Assembly (NCBI RefSeq): GCF_051020975.1
Contig: NW_027478167.1
Location: forward strand, 14,053,001 to 14,117,000
Direction of reading: 5' to 3'
DNA: 64,000 nt
DNA from: Osmia lignaria lignaria
Taxonomy: Eukaryota > Arthropoda > Insecta > Hymenoptera > Megachilidae
Positions 1 through 10,612 of the stretch are shown in pieces. The notes beneath the pieces were generated by a model that saw only the letters and a program-made list of their open reading frames with translations, ran no database searches and had not been told where the DNA came from. The stretch's first letter is position 1. Each line of letters begins with the position of its first letter. The position numbers and the translations under genes are program-made.

Positions 1-590
1 TTTTTAATCGCGACTGAATTTTTGTTCCTATACCTATATTTTCATAGATATGAATGCGAAACTTGTCAGATTTTCTATTCGTATGTGTAAGAAGAATATA
101 AAGTGTCTACTCTGCCCTAATTTCACTAAGATCATCGAGAAAAATAGTAGACAAAATCAGCGTTTAAATGTTCGTAGTTCTATATGTTTATCGGGTACTA
201 CAAAAAAATCTCCGGCAAGCTCCGGTCCAATGAAGTTATCTTTTTAACACTGACATTACAAACTATCTTTCTTGTAAATTTCATTGACAAATATCGACAA
301 TTGTTGCAGCTGTATTGCTATAAAGTAATCTTCTACTAATTTAACACGTTGACTGCGAAACGAGTTTAGAAGAAAATCTGAATGAGGCCACATATAACTC
401 TGATTTTCTTCAAACCCATATCAATCGATAGACCATATCTTATGACGAAATAGGATACCATTCATTTGTGCGGTAATGTAAACAGGGGTGAGAAAAACGC
501 CCTCAAAATCAAAGCTTCTAAAACATATAATGAGTTCTCACAAAGTAAAAAATGTAACCCCTTTGATTCTCTTACAAATAATATACATTT
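1..590. other. No gene recognised; possible piggyBac-type terminus
   Basis: I see no supportable gene here. At 341-356 the sequence reads TTAA followed by cacgttgactgc. This is the same TTAA plus terminal sequence as the complete piggyBac-type MITE at 51356-51780. It may be an orphan left end of a related element, but no matching right end was found nearby. Confidence 0.35.
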
Positions 591-618
591 GGGGGGGGGG
601 GGGGGGGGGGGGGGGGGG
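591..618 (+). repeat. Poly-G homopolymer, 28 nt
   Basis: An uninterrupted run of 28 G residues lies just upstream of the Transib fragment. Runs of this length are rare and can form G-quadruplexes. The exact length is prone to assembly error. Confidence 0.9.
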
Positions 619-712
619 AGTGTAAACACCTGACCCACAGTTTGTTAAACTGTCAAAAATTGGGTTTTTCCAGTCCGGAAATACATCCAGGTCGTTTTTT
701 CGAAATCCTTCT

Positions 713-1153
713 GTGACAGCTGACATCACTCAAATAGACGAAAATTTGTTTCGCCGACTTGGACTTATATTGGAAGTAATCAATAGCAGCTCTCCCATCG
801 ATGCACAAAAATTTAAATTATATGCGGCAGAAACGGCGAAATTGGCGATTAATTTGTATCCGTGGCATTATATGCCTTCCACAGTCCATAAAGTTTTGAT
901 GCATGGGGCAGAAATAATAGAAGCTGCAGCTTTACCAATAGGAATGCTTTCTGAGGAAGCTCAGGAAAGTAGAAATAAAGACTATAAGTATTACCGGCTT
1001 CACTTTACAAGGAAATGTTCCCGCACTGCCACGAACGAGGACATATTCCATAAAATCTTAGAGTCATCGGATCCTTACATAACGTACTTAAGGCCTGAAC
1101 CGAAAAAGAAACATCATTCCATCAGTGAAGAAGCCTTAGACTTATTATTATAA
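713..1153 (+). pseudogene. Transib (RAG1-like) DDE transposase, C-terminal fragment
   Basis: This open segment of 146 residues resembles the C-terminal part of Transib transposases, the family from which vertebrate RAG1 derives. The recognisable stretch begins near residue 50 (YPWHYMPSTVHKVLMHGAEI). It is followed by LPIGMLSEEAQESRNKD, which carries the acidic region where the third catalytic residue (Glu) is expected, and by a basic TRKCSR segment. The N-terminal RNase H-fold half with the two catalytic Asp residues is missing, so the copy cannot encode an active enzyme. The ATG at 713 is only the first Met in the open frame, not a demonstrated start. About 290 bp downstream lies an RSS-like terminus (1411-1449) that may be the 3' end of the same element. 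Family assignment is from remembered motif similarity and is moderately sure. Confidence 0.65.
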
Positions 1154-1410
1154 AATTTGAAGGTATGTATTATAGAATGTTTGTGTTAAAAATTATATAA
1201 TATTAAATATGTTCCATTGCTTAATATTACTTATAAAATGAAATTACTTAAATTACCAAAAAAATGTTTTAAAAATTTAAATTTAACATACTTATGAAAT
1301 TACTTATGAATTATTAAAATGTATCAAATCTAAGTAATTTTTTATGTATTTTTCCCCTCAATCGAATGAGACCAACACCAGGTTGATACGACGATCCGTT
1401 ATCGAGATAC

Positions 1411-1449
1411 AGAGTTTTTTCCGCATTTTAACCGTTTTGCCCCACTGTG
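1411..1449 (-). repeat. RSS-like Transib terminal inverted repeat (heptamer, 23-nt spacer, A-rich nonamer)
   Basis: Read on the minus strand from 1449, the sequence is CACAGTG, then a 23-nt spacer (1442-1420), then AAAAACTCT (1419-1411). Transib termini, like RAG recombination signals, have a CAC-starting heptamer and an A-rich block about 23 bp further in. The position downstream of the transposase fragment, and the outward-facing heptamer, fit a right-hand element end. No matching left end was found within the window. Confidence 0.5.
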
Positions 1450-1910
1450 TGATGCACCTCTCTAAAAAATCTGAGAAAAATTGAGGATGATAGTATCAAT
1501 AATATACACTTATAAAAAAAATATGATCGTAGGACCTAATCTCCTTCAGTACAAAATCGCCATTTTTCAGCATTTTTTGACGATTTCGATTTTTCACGGC
1601 TTCAGTTTTCAATCTAAAAATCTGAAAAAATTCTGTAACATGTGTCTCACAAATAGAAATGTTTCTGATTTTTTTCAGAAATTTCAAATATCATTAAATA
1701 GGAGAAATTGGCCAAAAACCTCGCAATTACATTTTTACCGGTAACTACCCTCCCAGATGAGATACAGAGTTGAAACTTGGTACAGGCTGGTTTTTTTTGA
1801 TTACCTATCGAACGGTTCATAGCAAGTCGAATTTGGTTTGGGGGCACCTTTGACCATCTTATCCGGCTATACCCTTTCATAAATTTTTGCAAGTGGGATC
1901 ATCGCGGATA
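1450..1910. other. AT-rich non-coding, no gene recognised
   Basis: Only short open frames without recognisable motifs are present. The last part (around 1885-1910) matches the flank of the fold-back element seen again at 48840-48867, so it belongs to an older repeat that was the insertion target. Confidence 0.5.
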
Positions 1911-3041
1911 TACAGAGTGTCACGCGACTACCTCTACAGTCGAAGAGGGATGCATTGCTAACGTGATTCTAAACAACTTTTTCCTTTTCCACAATGTTGG
2001 TTAAGGCTTAGTTTTCTAGTTATTAACAAAAAACACCGACAAATCCGAGCGCGGACAGCGCGCGGGCTCAGGGACTGCAATGTCGGCTATGAAAACCGGG
2101 CCTGATGTAGGGCGCGAACGTACGGCTCGGCACTCCATTGGCATAGCACAATAAAAATACTGAACTGGTAGAACATTTTTAGTCATTGTTTAAAATGAAC
2201 ACGGAACCTAACCTCTTGTCGCCTATCATAATGTAAAAAATGAAATTCTAAGCATTCTAAACAACAAATACAAATGATTCAAATGGAATAATTAATAAAC
2301 GTTTGAATTGAAAGCCACGTTAATGTTGAAAAATTTGAAAACAATTTAAATGAAACTTTCGCATTCGTTCCCAAGTTAACCTACTACGCTGAAAGCAGAT
2401 AATTGTCACTGCGAAACGAGGAAACACGTTCGGTAGGACAGCAGTTTTCATGATCGGGCCAGTGAACTGTCCTCATTTATTGCACTTATGTATGAATAAT
2501 AGGCGAGGTGTTTCCACGTCGAATGTTCAGAATCGACACAGTGACCTAGTGGAAATTATTTGCTTTCAGCGTAACAAGTTAATTTAGAAACGAATGGGTA
2601 AGTTTCATTTAAATTGTTTTCAAATTTTGCATCATTAGCGTAGCCTCCAATTCAAACGTTTATTAATTATTTGTTGTTATTAATTTGTTGTTTAGAATCC
2701 TTAAAATTTCCTTTTGTACATTACGACAGGCGATAAGAAATTAGGTTTCCGTATTCATTCTAAACAGCGACTAAAAATGTTCTACCAGTTCAGTTTTTTT
2801 ATTGTGCTATGCCAACGGGGTGCCAAGCCGTTCGTCCGGGACCTACATCAGCTCCGGTTTTCGTACCTGACACTGTAGTCCCTGGGACTGCGCTCTATAC
2901 GCGCTCGTATTGGTCGGTGGTTTATGTTATTAACTCAAAAACCAAGCCTTAACCAACAATTTGGCAAAGGAAAAGGTTGTTTAGAATCCCCTTAGTAATC
3001 ATCCCTCTTTGGCTCTCGAGGTAGTCGCATGACACCCTGTA
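1911..3041. mobile_element. Fold-back (long-TIR) MITE, copy 1, TA target duplication
   Basis: The element begins CAGAGTGTCACGCGACTACC at 1913 and ends with the near-complement ...GTCGCATGACACCCTG at 3039, flanked by TA on each side. The two arms (about 1913-2400 and 2575-3039) are imperfect reverse complements over nearly 500 bp each. Examples are gttctaccagttcag against ctgaactggtagaac, and cgcctatcataatgta against the ...acattacgacaggcg side. The centre is near 2490. No coding capacity is seen. TA target sites and the terminal sequence suit a Tc1/mariner-type non-autonomous element, but the mobilising family is inferred. A second copy lies at 48868-49967. Confidence 0.75.
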
Positions 3042-3600
3042 CATCCTTCTAAATATGAAAGGTTTCATCGCGAACGATACATTCCTTGCAGCATAAACGC
3101 CAGAAGATATAAATGAAGTATTACGTTTTTTGCGATATAAGTCGTTAGGAATAAAAAAATGCAAAATGTCTCTTTGACAGGACCAAGTGGGAGAAATATT
3201 CTACAAGATGCAAAATGTTTTGTTTCGCTTGGTCCATTCATCTCGGAATAATCCGTGAACGTACATTTAGAAAAAATAGTCGTTAAGAATGGAAAAATGC
3301 AAAATATTTTTATCACGGGATCAATGTGGAGTTATACTCTACAAGACGCAAAAAGTTTCGTTCGGATTGGTCCATCCGTCTCTGAGTAATTGTCGAACGT
3401 ACGCCGCACGTACATGAAATAGTACGTTTTTTTGCAATAAAAAGCGTTCGGAATGAAAGAATGCAAAATATTGTTTTAACGGGACCAATCGGGAGACATA
3501 CTCTACCAGATGCAAAAGGTTTTGTTCCGATTGGTCCATCGGTCTCGACGTAATCGGTGAAGTATCCTCCTCCTTTTCGAAATCGGCCAATGCACTTAGA
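3042..3600 (-). repeat. Dispersed composite repeat with internal ~110-140 bp tandem units
   Basis: Several diverged units are present. Each contains a gaccaatcgggag-like block, a tgcaaaatgtttcgtt-like block and a ttggtccatc-like block. The segment ends with tatcctcctccttttcgaaatcgg. On the minus strand this reads CCGATTTCGAAAAGGAGGAGG, the same terminal motif seen at 18899, 18971 and 50648. A homologous array runs at 49968-50672. It is non-coding; the short open frames are shadows. Confidence 0.65.
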
Positions 3601-5040
3601 AGTTACAAGTAATTAAAATTTCTGAAAATCACAACTTTTCATTTAAGAACGTGACTAGTTATGTTCTTCGATTAAAAAGTCGCGATTTTCGAAAATTTTA
3701 ATTATTTGTAAGTGGTAAATACATTGTCCGATCTCGATGAAATTTTCAGCATACACATAACACATTTAAATTTACAATTATCATATTTTAAATTTTCATT
3801 GCACACTCACATAAAAAGGTAAATAAAACATTGCCTTCTACTATTTTCTTTCACGATTCCAACAAATTGTAATTTTTTAAAACGACAAAAGCACATATCT
3901 TAGACAATTAATTTGTATAACTTCTCAAAAAACCTTAGGTCATTTGTTCCAATTTTAAATGAGGTATTCTGTTTCAAACGGTATCCAAACACTTTTTTAT
4001 TACACTGACTGTACAACCTGTTGGAATACAATATTGATCCGGAATAAGCAACAGTTTTCCGGCTCGAAACAAGCAAATTTCTACCCCCACCGTTTCGTTT
4101 AATGTCGCCCGCAAAGTGAGAGGTTTGTGAAAGCGAGAAGCCGATGTTTTGGGTAATAAATTGTCGCGCTCGACTGAGCAGTGACATCGGTTAGTAGAAG
4201 AAGAATGGAATATCTATAATGCTTTCTCAGTCTAGCATATTTGCCTTGAAATAAGCGAAATAGTACGAGAATGAGAGGGCATGCTATATTCTATCCTTGT
4301 TCAAAAAATAACATCCTTGCTCGGCCGATCACTTTATGATTTGCCGCTACCTCGGATCTGTCACTCGTTTCTCGTGTTCTCTATCGTCCCGTTTCGAGAA
4401 CAAAGTCGAGCCGAATAGCATACCTGATCCGTAATAAGCAACTGGCCAGACCCGAGCGTGTTGCTTATTACGAGGCAATCCTGTACGTTTTTCGATCAAA
4501 CGCTATGTGTCGTGATGTACTTTTACAATCCGACTTGCCACCATAGTAAAAGAGTTGAAGATTATTCAGTTCGAACAATAATGTAATAATTATAAAATTA
4601 TACACTGGGCATTAAACAATCTTCATTTGAGCCTAATGAAGAATCTATTGGCGATTATGAAAAATTTAATGTATACAAGAAAACCTGTAAACGCAAATAG
4701 CGATATAAATATGTGAATCAATGCCAAGATGCATAAAAAGGCACGTGAAAATATAATTGAATATTAGGTAACGTAAATTTTAATTAAATTACAAGTATTT
4801 TGGAATTTACGTTATATTAGATCCACTTAACATTGCCATGAGTTTTGTACTCACAAACAATCGTCCTCACAACATAAACAAATATAGCTAGAGCCCATAG
4901 ACAAATCGCGTAGTCAGTTGAAACGAATACCTGGCAACGTTACGTCTTCAATTGATTGCGACTGCTGTAGTAATTAATTGAATCATTTGAAGATTGCTTA
5001 GAAGGTAATCGTTTTAACTACTATTATTTTTTTTTCTAAA
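3601..5040. other. AT-rich non-coding with a short hairpin at 4431-4471
   Basis: No gene is recognised. A perfect 12-bp inverted repeat, gtaataagcaac ... gttgcttattac, flanks a 17-nt GC-rich loop at 4431-4471. A related half-site, tccggaataagcaac, occurs at about 4036. These may be transposon termini, but no partner element was defined. Confidence 0.4.
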
Positions 5041-5216
5041 TCCAAACTCGACCACGTCTGCTTGGAGCGACCAGTTGCGTCCAAAAAAATCCGAACCAGC
5101 CTTGTCTGCTTGAAGCGACTAATAATTGATTGTAAAAACAAACTGACCACGTCTGCTTGGAGCAACTAATTTTTATTTATAAAACGAAACGGGTCAGATC
5201 TGCTTTGAGCATCTGA
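5041..5216 (+). repeat. Four diverged tandem copies of an ~48-bp unit upstream of the Helitron ORF
   Basis: The phrase accacgtctgcttggagcgac recurs with changes near 5047, 5096, 5144 and 5191, about every 48 bp. It lies directly before the first Helitron codons and may be part of the Helitron 5' region. No function is visible. Confidence 0.65.
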
Positions 5217-6747
5217 TTGAGGAAAATATGGATTTGTCTTGAAAGTCCGTCGATAATGTGGCTGAAATCAAAATTTATTGCTATACATCAAAAGAAGTAC
5301 GGAATTATGGATAGACCCACAAAACATGCATCCCGTATGAAGAAGTATCGTGCGAATGAATCAAACGACGCCACGCAATTACATCTGTATAAAAATTGTA
5401 AAAGAAATACAGAGGCACGATGTCAAACTATTAACGAACGCCAATCGAGGTTATCTGCAATGCGAAAATATATGCGTTCAAAATTATCGCATGAAACGAT
5501 AGATGAGAAGAAACGTCGGATAACCATAACTTATAATCGTTTAAAGAACAAATCTATCAAGGAACGATCAATTCGACTGAGATTAATCCATAGACGCTTA
5601 GCGAACGAATGTGTTCAGAAACGATCACATAGGCTTAGATTAATCAGTAGGCGTCTAGCAAACGAATCTGCTGAGGTCACGTAGATTGAGATTAATCCAC
5701 AGCCGCTTAGCGTACGAATCTGCTGAGGAACGATCACGTAGATTGAGATTAATCCACACGCGTTTAGCGAACGAATCTGCTGAGGAACGATCACATAGAT
5801 TGAGATTAATCCACAGACGTTTATCCAATCAATGCATTGAAGAACGTTCACATCGTCTAATGCTCATGAAAAGTCGTAATCGTGAAGTATTATCAAGGGA
5901 AAATACCGAATTAAAAAATACACGTTTAAAAAATATGCGCGAAATAGCTAAAAACCGAAGGAAAGAATGTTTCCTCCAGGTAGACTACTCTGAATTAGCT
6001 ATTAATATTTTTGCTGATGTACCTTGTACAGTGTGTTACAAGACTTTATATCCGCAGCAACGTTACGCTTTACACACGCAGCCTTTGTTTGGACCAATTC
6101 CTGCAAATCTAATGGAATCAGAGAAGATAACAACATGTTCTCGTTGCCTACATCATCGTAAAAAATACAAAGTTCCATCACAGGCATTCTGGAATAAAAT
6201 AGAACTAATGTCTGTACCTCAGAAGATAGCAGATTTATCGGAAATCGAAAAACAAATGTTGTGCAGAATAGTGCCGTTTCTTAAAATCATGAAAATTCAG
6301 AATTGCTTCGGTCAGGATTGGTGCAAAGGTCAGGTAGTGCTATTTGCCCGCGATGTGTTGGAAGTAGCCGAGTAACTTCCAGTCCAATTAAACCAAACCG
6401 GTATAATGATAGTAGTGGAAAGCAAAGAGAATTTGGAGTGACAGCGACAATTTAAAATAGATGTCGGAAAGCTTCGGGTAGCTTTACAATGGCTATTACA
6501 AAATAATGCTTTGCACAAAGATGTACAACCATGTTTTTCTAACATTACCAATAATATTTTCGAAACAGCTCATGTCATTAAACAGCCGGCTATGGTAACA
6601 AAGAAAATTGATGTTGCACAAAGAAATACTGAACCAAACAGTAGATTTGTAAACGTTGGTCAGAATGTAACTATTTTCGAGGCACGTTTCATCAAGCTAG
6701 CGATCGCTTCAGTATCGAATCTCGTGGTAAGCAGTGTACTGGCATAG
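5217..6747 (+). pseudogene. Helitron Rep/helicase polyprotein, N-terminal region (decayed)
   Basis: This is the N-terminal part of a rolling-circle (Helitron) transposase as found in insects. Two overlapping frames are needed because the tandem repeat near 5680 has lost 5 bp relative to its neighbours. The first 200 residues are basic and repetitive. A conserved segment follows around 6010-6370, with CTVCYKTLYPQQRYAL, TCSRCLHHRKKYKVPSQAFW and IEKQMLCRIVPFLKIMK. These belong to the Cys-rich region that precedes the Rep domain in insect Helitrons. In-frame stops at 6373 and near 6440 interrupt an otherwise continuous frame through 6700. The Helitron continues, interrupted by insertions, to about 17258. 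Confidence 0.75.
5575..5860 (+). repeat. 57-bp tandem repeats encoding a 19-residue unit in the Helitron N-terminus
   Basis: Repeats start at about 5580, 5638, 5690, 5747 and 5804. Spacing is 57 bp except for the 52-bp step caused by a 5-bp deletion (ctgaggtcacg in place of ctgaggaacgatcacg). Each encodes a basic unit like RLRLIHRRLANESAEERSH. Phase-preserving units suggest expansion while the protein was under selection; the deletion came later. Confidence 0.85.
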
Positions 6748-7150
6748 CTGCAGTTGCATGTGTTGCGTTATAGTAGGAGCTAAATATTATCGTGATTGCA
6801 TTGAAGCGCAAAGTAACCCTAACCGCAACGAAATCAATGTAGACTATTTAGCCGTAACCGAATTATTGCCACATCTAACATTTAATAATAGGCGAGTCAA
6901 TATTAACGTTGACTATGAAATGTCTATAAATGGTCACATTGATATTGATAACGGTGATGATGGATTTCCAAATTTAAAAAATGGTTTGATTACATTTTTT
7001 CAACGGTATATGTGCGGAATTCTTACTGCAAATCTTACATCAATAACTGTATCATGCAGCAACCCGTCGGAGACCACCATTGGTTGTTTGATTCCCATGC
7101 AAGAGGTTCAAAATAATATAAAGCACCGTTACGGGACGCCTCATGCTGTA
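6650..7150 (+). pseudogene. Helitron-associated OTU/UL36-like cysteine protease domain (frameshifted)
   Basis: Following the conserved signal across frames, I find FSIESRGKQCTGIAAVACV at 6708-6764, a nucleophile-Cys motif of the GxQCT type. It is followed by a long acidic linker, FFQRYM near 7000, and DHHWLFDSHARG at 7072-7107, the typical His-containing motif in which the His is preceded by WLFD. This Cys...His arrangement is that of the OTU/herpesvirus-UL36-like peptidase domain found in several insect Helitrons. At least two frameshifts separate the motifs, so this copy is dead. Domain naming is from family knowledge, not a search. Confidence 0.55.
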
Positions 7151-7629
7151 TGAAATTTACTACTATTGATGTTTTACACGCCACCTTGCGCCGTAATTTT
7201 TATGCGAAAGATGGCAACAGTAATGTATTAAACATCTACTCATTAACACCTCCAACAACAGCACCCGAAAGGAATAGATCTCCTGAAGTAGAAAGGATAC
7301 AACAACCATCTGTTGCGACCTCTCGTAGAGAATCCGACGCAACACGAATTATTTTCGAAACCAACATGTTACGTTCGATTGGCGAAGGTGTTCCCAACAT
7401 CGATAATATCGTCTTTGTCAGTAATACTAATAATAACGCAGAACGTGACCCGATAGAACTGGCGAATATACATAGAAAAATAGCGCCTCCTTTGAACCTA
7501 GAGAGAGAGAGAGAGAAGGATGGAAGAACTGTGTTGGTTCTTCCTGTTTCCGGATGGAAAAAATGGATTTGGAGAGCATCGAAACATCCCAATAACACCA
7601 TTAGATTATTTGCAAGCACGTATTCTGAG
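7150..7629 (+). pseudogene. Helitron polyprotein, segment before the first solo LTR
   Basis: The first part is a low-complexity linker with a GA repeat at 7500-7515. The recognisable end lies in a different frame from the longest open frame. It reads LFPDGKNGFGEHRNIPITP, then DYLQARILS, ending at 7629. This is the Helitron segment just before the Rep domain. It stops exactly at a target duplication and resumes at 8804 as SNDKRFQRTDYLFFALI, showing that 7630-8803 is an insertion. Confidence 0.7.
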
Positions 7630-8803
7630 TGTCACTGCACCGACGTATAGGGAGAGCGGTTCCCCAAGAAGACGACTCGTATGAACGAAATTTGGGATTA
7701 TAGGTTCGTGTGGTGTGCGGTTAAAGAGTGAAATCCAACATTAATGTATCAAACTAAAATTATTTTTTATCAAGTAAGTGAATTAACTATAAAGTATAAC
7801 AATAGGTACGGCTAGAATATGAAATACAACAAGAAATTATAATAGGTACGCCCTGGATAGTGAAATACAGTGGAAAATATATGATTAGTAGTTAGTAAGT
7901 AATAATAAGTAATAATAACGCGACTTAATCTTCGAATACAGCCAACACTCTGTACAATTTGCCAAACTACACTAAGTACTGGAAAACTATATTCCAGTAG
8001 CTTGTACGATACCTTCAGACACGAGCGGACTTTACCTACAGGTCGCAATCGGTTTCTGATCTAGCCAGAGCTATGCTAGTACAGGCCTGCTCAAGGAGCT
8101 CCGCTCCTCGCTAGCTCTTTACACTTGAGCGTGTGGCTCAGTATTAGCACGTATTCAACACGTTGCGTACCATGAGTAGGGTGTCCACAGATCCGAACTC
8201 TCGTACGTCACCACTGAAAGAGAAGGACAGAGCTAATCTCGCGCTCTATAGTTGCCTAAGCAATTCAGCGCAAGCTTTTCCTCTACTTCCAGAGTATTGT
8301 CTGCATCTGACCGAAGTCAGGGAAGATCTCATCTGACTCTGCGTGGAACGCCTCTATTTATAGTCAGATTCTGCTGACTTGGCGCTTTTCTTCATTATAG
8401 GGTTCCTCTAGATTTCTGGAATTCCCCATCACGTGACGGCCGAGCACCCCTGCTCCTTAGTCTACGCGATCACCCTACTCTAGAATCTCACCCCACCGCG
8501 AGATCATCGGGGTTGCGCTGGCGCGTATGCATTTGTTTGTCGATCATTTATCGATAATCGACTTACCGACCGACTTACCGACTAAACGCTTATCGACTTA
8601 TTCAATTAGACTATGTTATCGACCAATGAAAATTATTTATTATAAGAATAATATAAATTAAACTAAATACCTTTTTTTAATAAACTTAACTAAATATAAA
8701 AAAATTAAATTAACCATTTCGTACAAAAATTTGAACTAAAAATATATTATAATAATAAAAATGAAATGAAAAAAGTGCTGGGTCTTCTTAGCGGGTCGTT
8801 ACA
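7630..8803. mobile_element. Solo LTR A (1174 bp) inserted in the Helitron, TSD TGAG
   Basis: The insert runs TGTCACTGCACC...GGGTCGTTACA and is flanked by TGAG at 7626-7629 and 8804-8807. Removing it plus one TSD restores the Helitron frame (ARILS then NDKRFQRTDYLFFAL). TG...CA ends and a 4-bp TSD indicate an LTR left by recombination of a gypsy-type element. No internal ORF is recognised. Its orientation is uncertain. Confidence 0.85.
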
Positions 8804-8855
8804 TGAGCAATGACAAACGGTTCCAACGAACAGATTATCTGTTTTTCGCATTAAT
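8804..8855 (+). pseudogene. Helitron exposed fragment between two solo LTRs
   Basis: Reading across the repaired junction gives SNDKRFQRTDYLFFALI, a conserved pre-Rep Helitron segment. It continues at 9451 as VVEYYHEKIRISVSC after the next solo LTR. Confidence 0.75.
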
Positions 8856-9450
8856 TGTAGGAAATAAAATGTTTTTTACGTATTTATTCCTTTATTGTAA
8901 GGACAACGAGACGAGGTAAACGATACAAAATTCTGACAGTTCACACAACAACACACACGCGCGCCACAGTACATAAAAAGATATCGTAATCCGTAATCGA
9001 AATTCCGTGTTTGTAAGCCGTTCGTCGTAATCGTAGTCGTATCGTATCGTGTATTATTCGTAATCGTAATCTGTGTTCGTGAGCCGTTATCGTAATCGTG
9101 ATCGTATCGTGCCGTGTCGTAATCGCGTCGTGGTTTCATAAGATCTGCCTCCCGCGCCGCGGACGCGTCCTTATATCCCCGCGGCGGTCGAATAATCTCG
9201 ATGTTTTCGCTTTAAATTTTATTCGTTAGCGCAAACGGATTTTAACTCCCGCTGCGCGTTTTTGCGGGCGCCAACGGTTGCCTGTTTCGCAGCGGTGCGT
9301 GTGTACCTTTCCGCGATCATAACATTGTTGCTCACGCACACACGCACACAATCATTCGCACGGGCGGGAAAGAGGTCACGGACACCGATCAGCTGTTCGA
9401 AACGTTGGGTTTAACGAATTCGCGGCCTCTTTTACCGCCTGCTTCCTACA
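8856..9450. mobile_element. Solo LTR B (595 bp) inserted in the Helitron, TSD TAAT
   Basis: The ends TGTAGGAA...TTCCTACA form a perfect 8-bp terminal inverted repeat. TAAT lies at 8852-8855 and 9451-9454. Excision restores ALIVVEYYHEKIRIS of the Helitron. The interior has tandem cgtaatcg-type motifs (9000-9130) and no gene. Confidence 0.85.
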
Positions 9451-9527
9451 TAATTGTGGTTGAATATTACCACGAAAAAATTAGAATTTCAGTGTCATGT
9501 AGAATCCCCCGAGGTGAATATACTCCA
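9451..9527 (+). pseudogene. Helitron pre-Rep fragment
   Basis: This encodes VVEYYHEKIRISVSCRIPRG and joins in frame to 9830 once the 9528-9829 insertion is removed. One in-frame TAG remains after the junction. Confidence 0.7.
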
Positions 9528-9813
9528 CGAAAAGGGACAAACCACCGGCGCTGGCTCCCCCCCCCATCGGGCGTGGCCCCCGATGTCGGCGGTGATGGCA
9601 CATGGGGGAGGGTCAAAGGTTAGTCGCGCCAGGGGCGGGAGGGTCCCGGTGTGTTCGTCAGAGTTCCCGGGGCCCTGCCCATAGCCCCAGTGCAGGCCAC
9701 CGTGGAGGTTTTAGTGGGTAGAAATCCCACACTACCTCCTGCCCCTCCCCAGGGGGGCGGAAGGTGTCTCAGGAAGATTTCCTCCACGTAAAAGAAAAAA
9801 CAAAACAAAAAAA
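9528..9813 (+). mobile_element. SINE-like / 5'-truncated LINE insertion with 16-bp TSD
   Basis: The 286-bp insert starts cgaaaagggacaaacc, is GC-rich, and ends in an A-rich tail (aaaagaaaaaacaaaacaaaa). It is flanked by direct repeats AGGTGAATATACTCCA at 9512-9527 and 9814-9829. A tail plus a 16-bp duplication is diagnostic of target-primed retrotransposition. The inner hairpin gtgggtagaaatcccacac resembles 3' regions of R1-clade elements, but the parent family is not certain. Confidence 0.8.
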
Positions 9814-9829
9814 AGGTGAATATACTCCA

Positions 9830-10612
9830 TAGGAAATAGTAGACAACATACATCTCACAATGAGAAACATAAGAGGATCCGCATCATACTGGACACGCTG
9901 CTGTTTGGAATTAATTGCCATGGTCCGAAGTCTTGGACCCCCCATATGGTTTGCTACGTTCTCTTGTAATCATCTAAACTGGCCAGATATGTTGAAGGCA
10001 TTACTACTATCCGAAGGCCAATCAACGACCGAACCTGAAAACCTAACGTTTGCAGATCGAGTACAGTTGGTTCAGAGACACCCGGTAGTTATCGCAAGAC
10101 AATGTAGGTTACGCGTGAGCGCGTTAATGCAGTATTTAAAAAACTCGCATTGCTTAGGCGGCGTTGTTACCGATTTTTGATACAGAATTAAATTTCAAAT
10201 AAATAGGGGAAGTCCACATTGGCACATGCTTATTTGGTGTGCAAACGTATCTGATTTCGTAACTAACGAAGGCCAAAACGTTATTGAGAAAGTTGCATCT
10301 TGTTCATTGGAAGTCGAAAATCACGATATGAACGATATAGTTCAAAAAGTCCAAATTCATAAACATTCTCATACATGTTACAAAGATCGTAATAATCGTT
10401 CTTGTCGATTTCGATTCCCCAGACCGATAAGTGAAAGAACGATGTGCTTAGGCCCAAATGACACACTTACCAATAACGGGCGTTTCTGCGTACTTAAGAG
10501 AACCACAAATGAAGTTATGGTGAATAATTACAACCTAAATCTTTTAAAGCTTTGGAAAGCAAACATGGATATTCAACCATGCGGAAATGTTACAGACGTA
10601 ACACAACAGTAA
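9830..10612 (+). pseudogene. Helitron Rep (HUH nuclease) domain
   Basis: The N-terminal Rep block is RNIRGSASYWTRCCLELIAM, followed by GPPIWFATFSCNHLNWPDML, the characteristic Helitron Rep start. The two-His metal motif SPHWHMLIW is at 10211-10237. Rep relaxes and transfers a single strand during rolling-circle transposition, using two Tyr residues in the next motif. That motif should follow NVTDVTQ at about 10600, but the reading frame passes straight to SKCEPQDTG with no Tyr pair. A deletion there would have destroyed the nuclease. There is a stop at 10178 and a frameshift between the first two segments. Confidence 0.8.
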
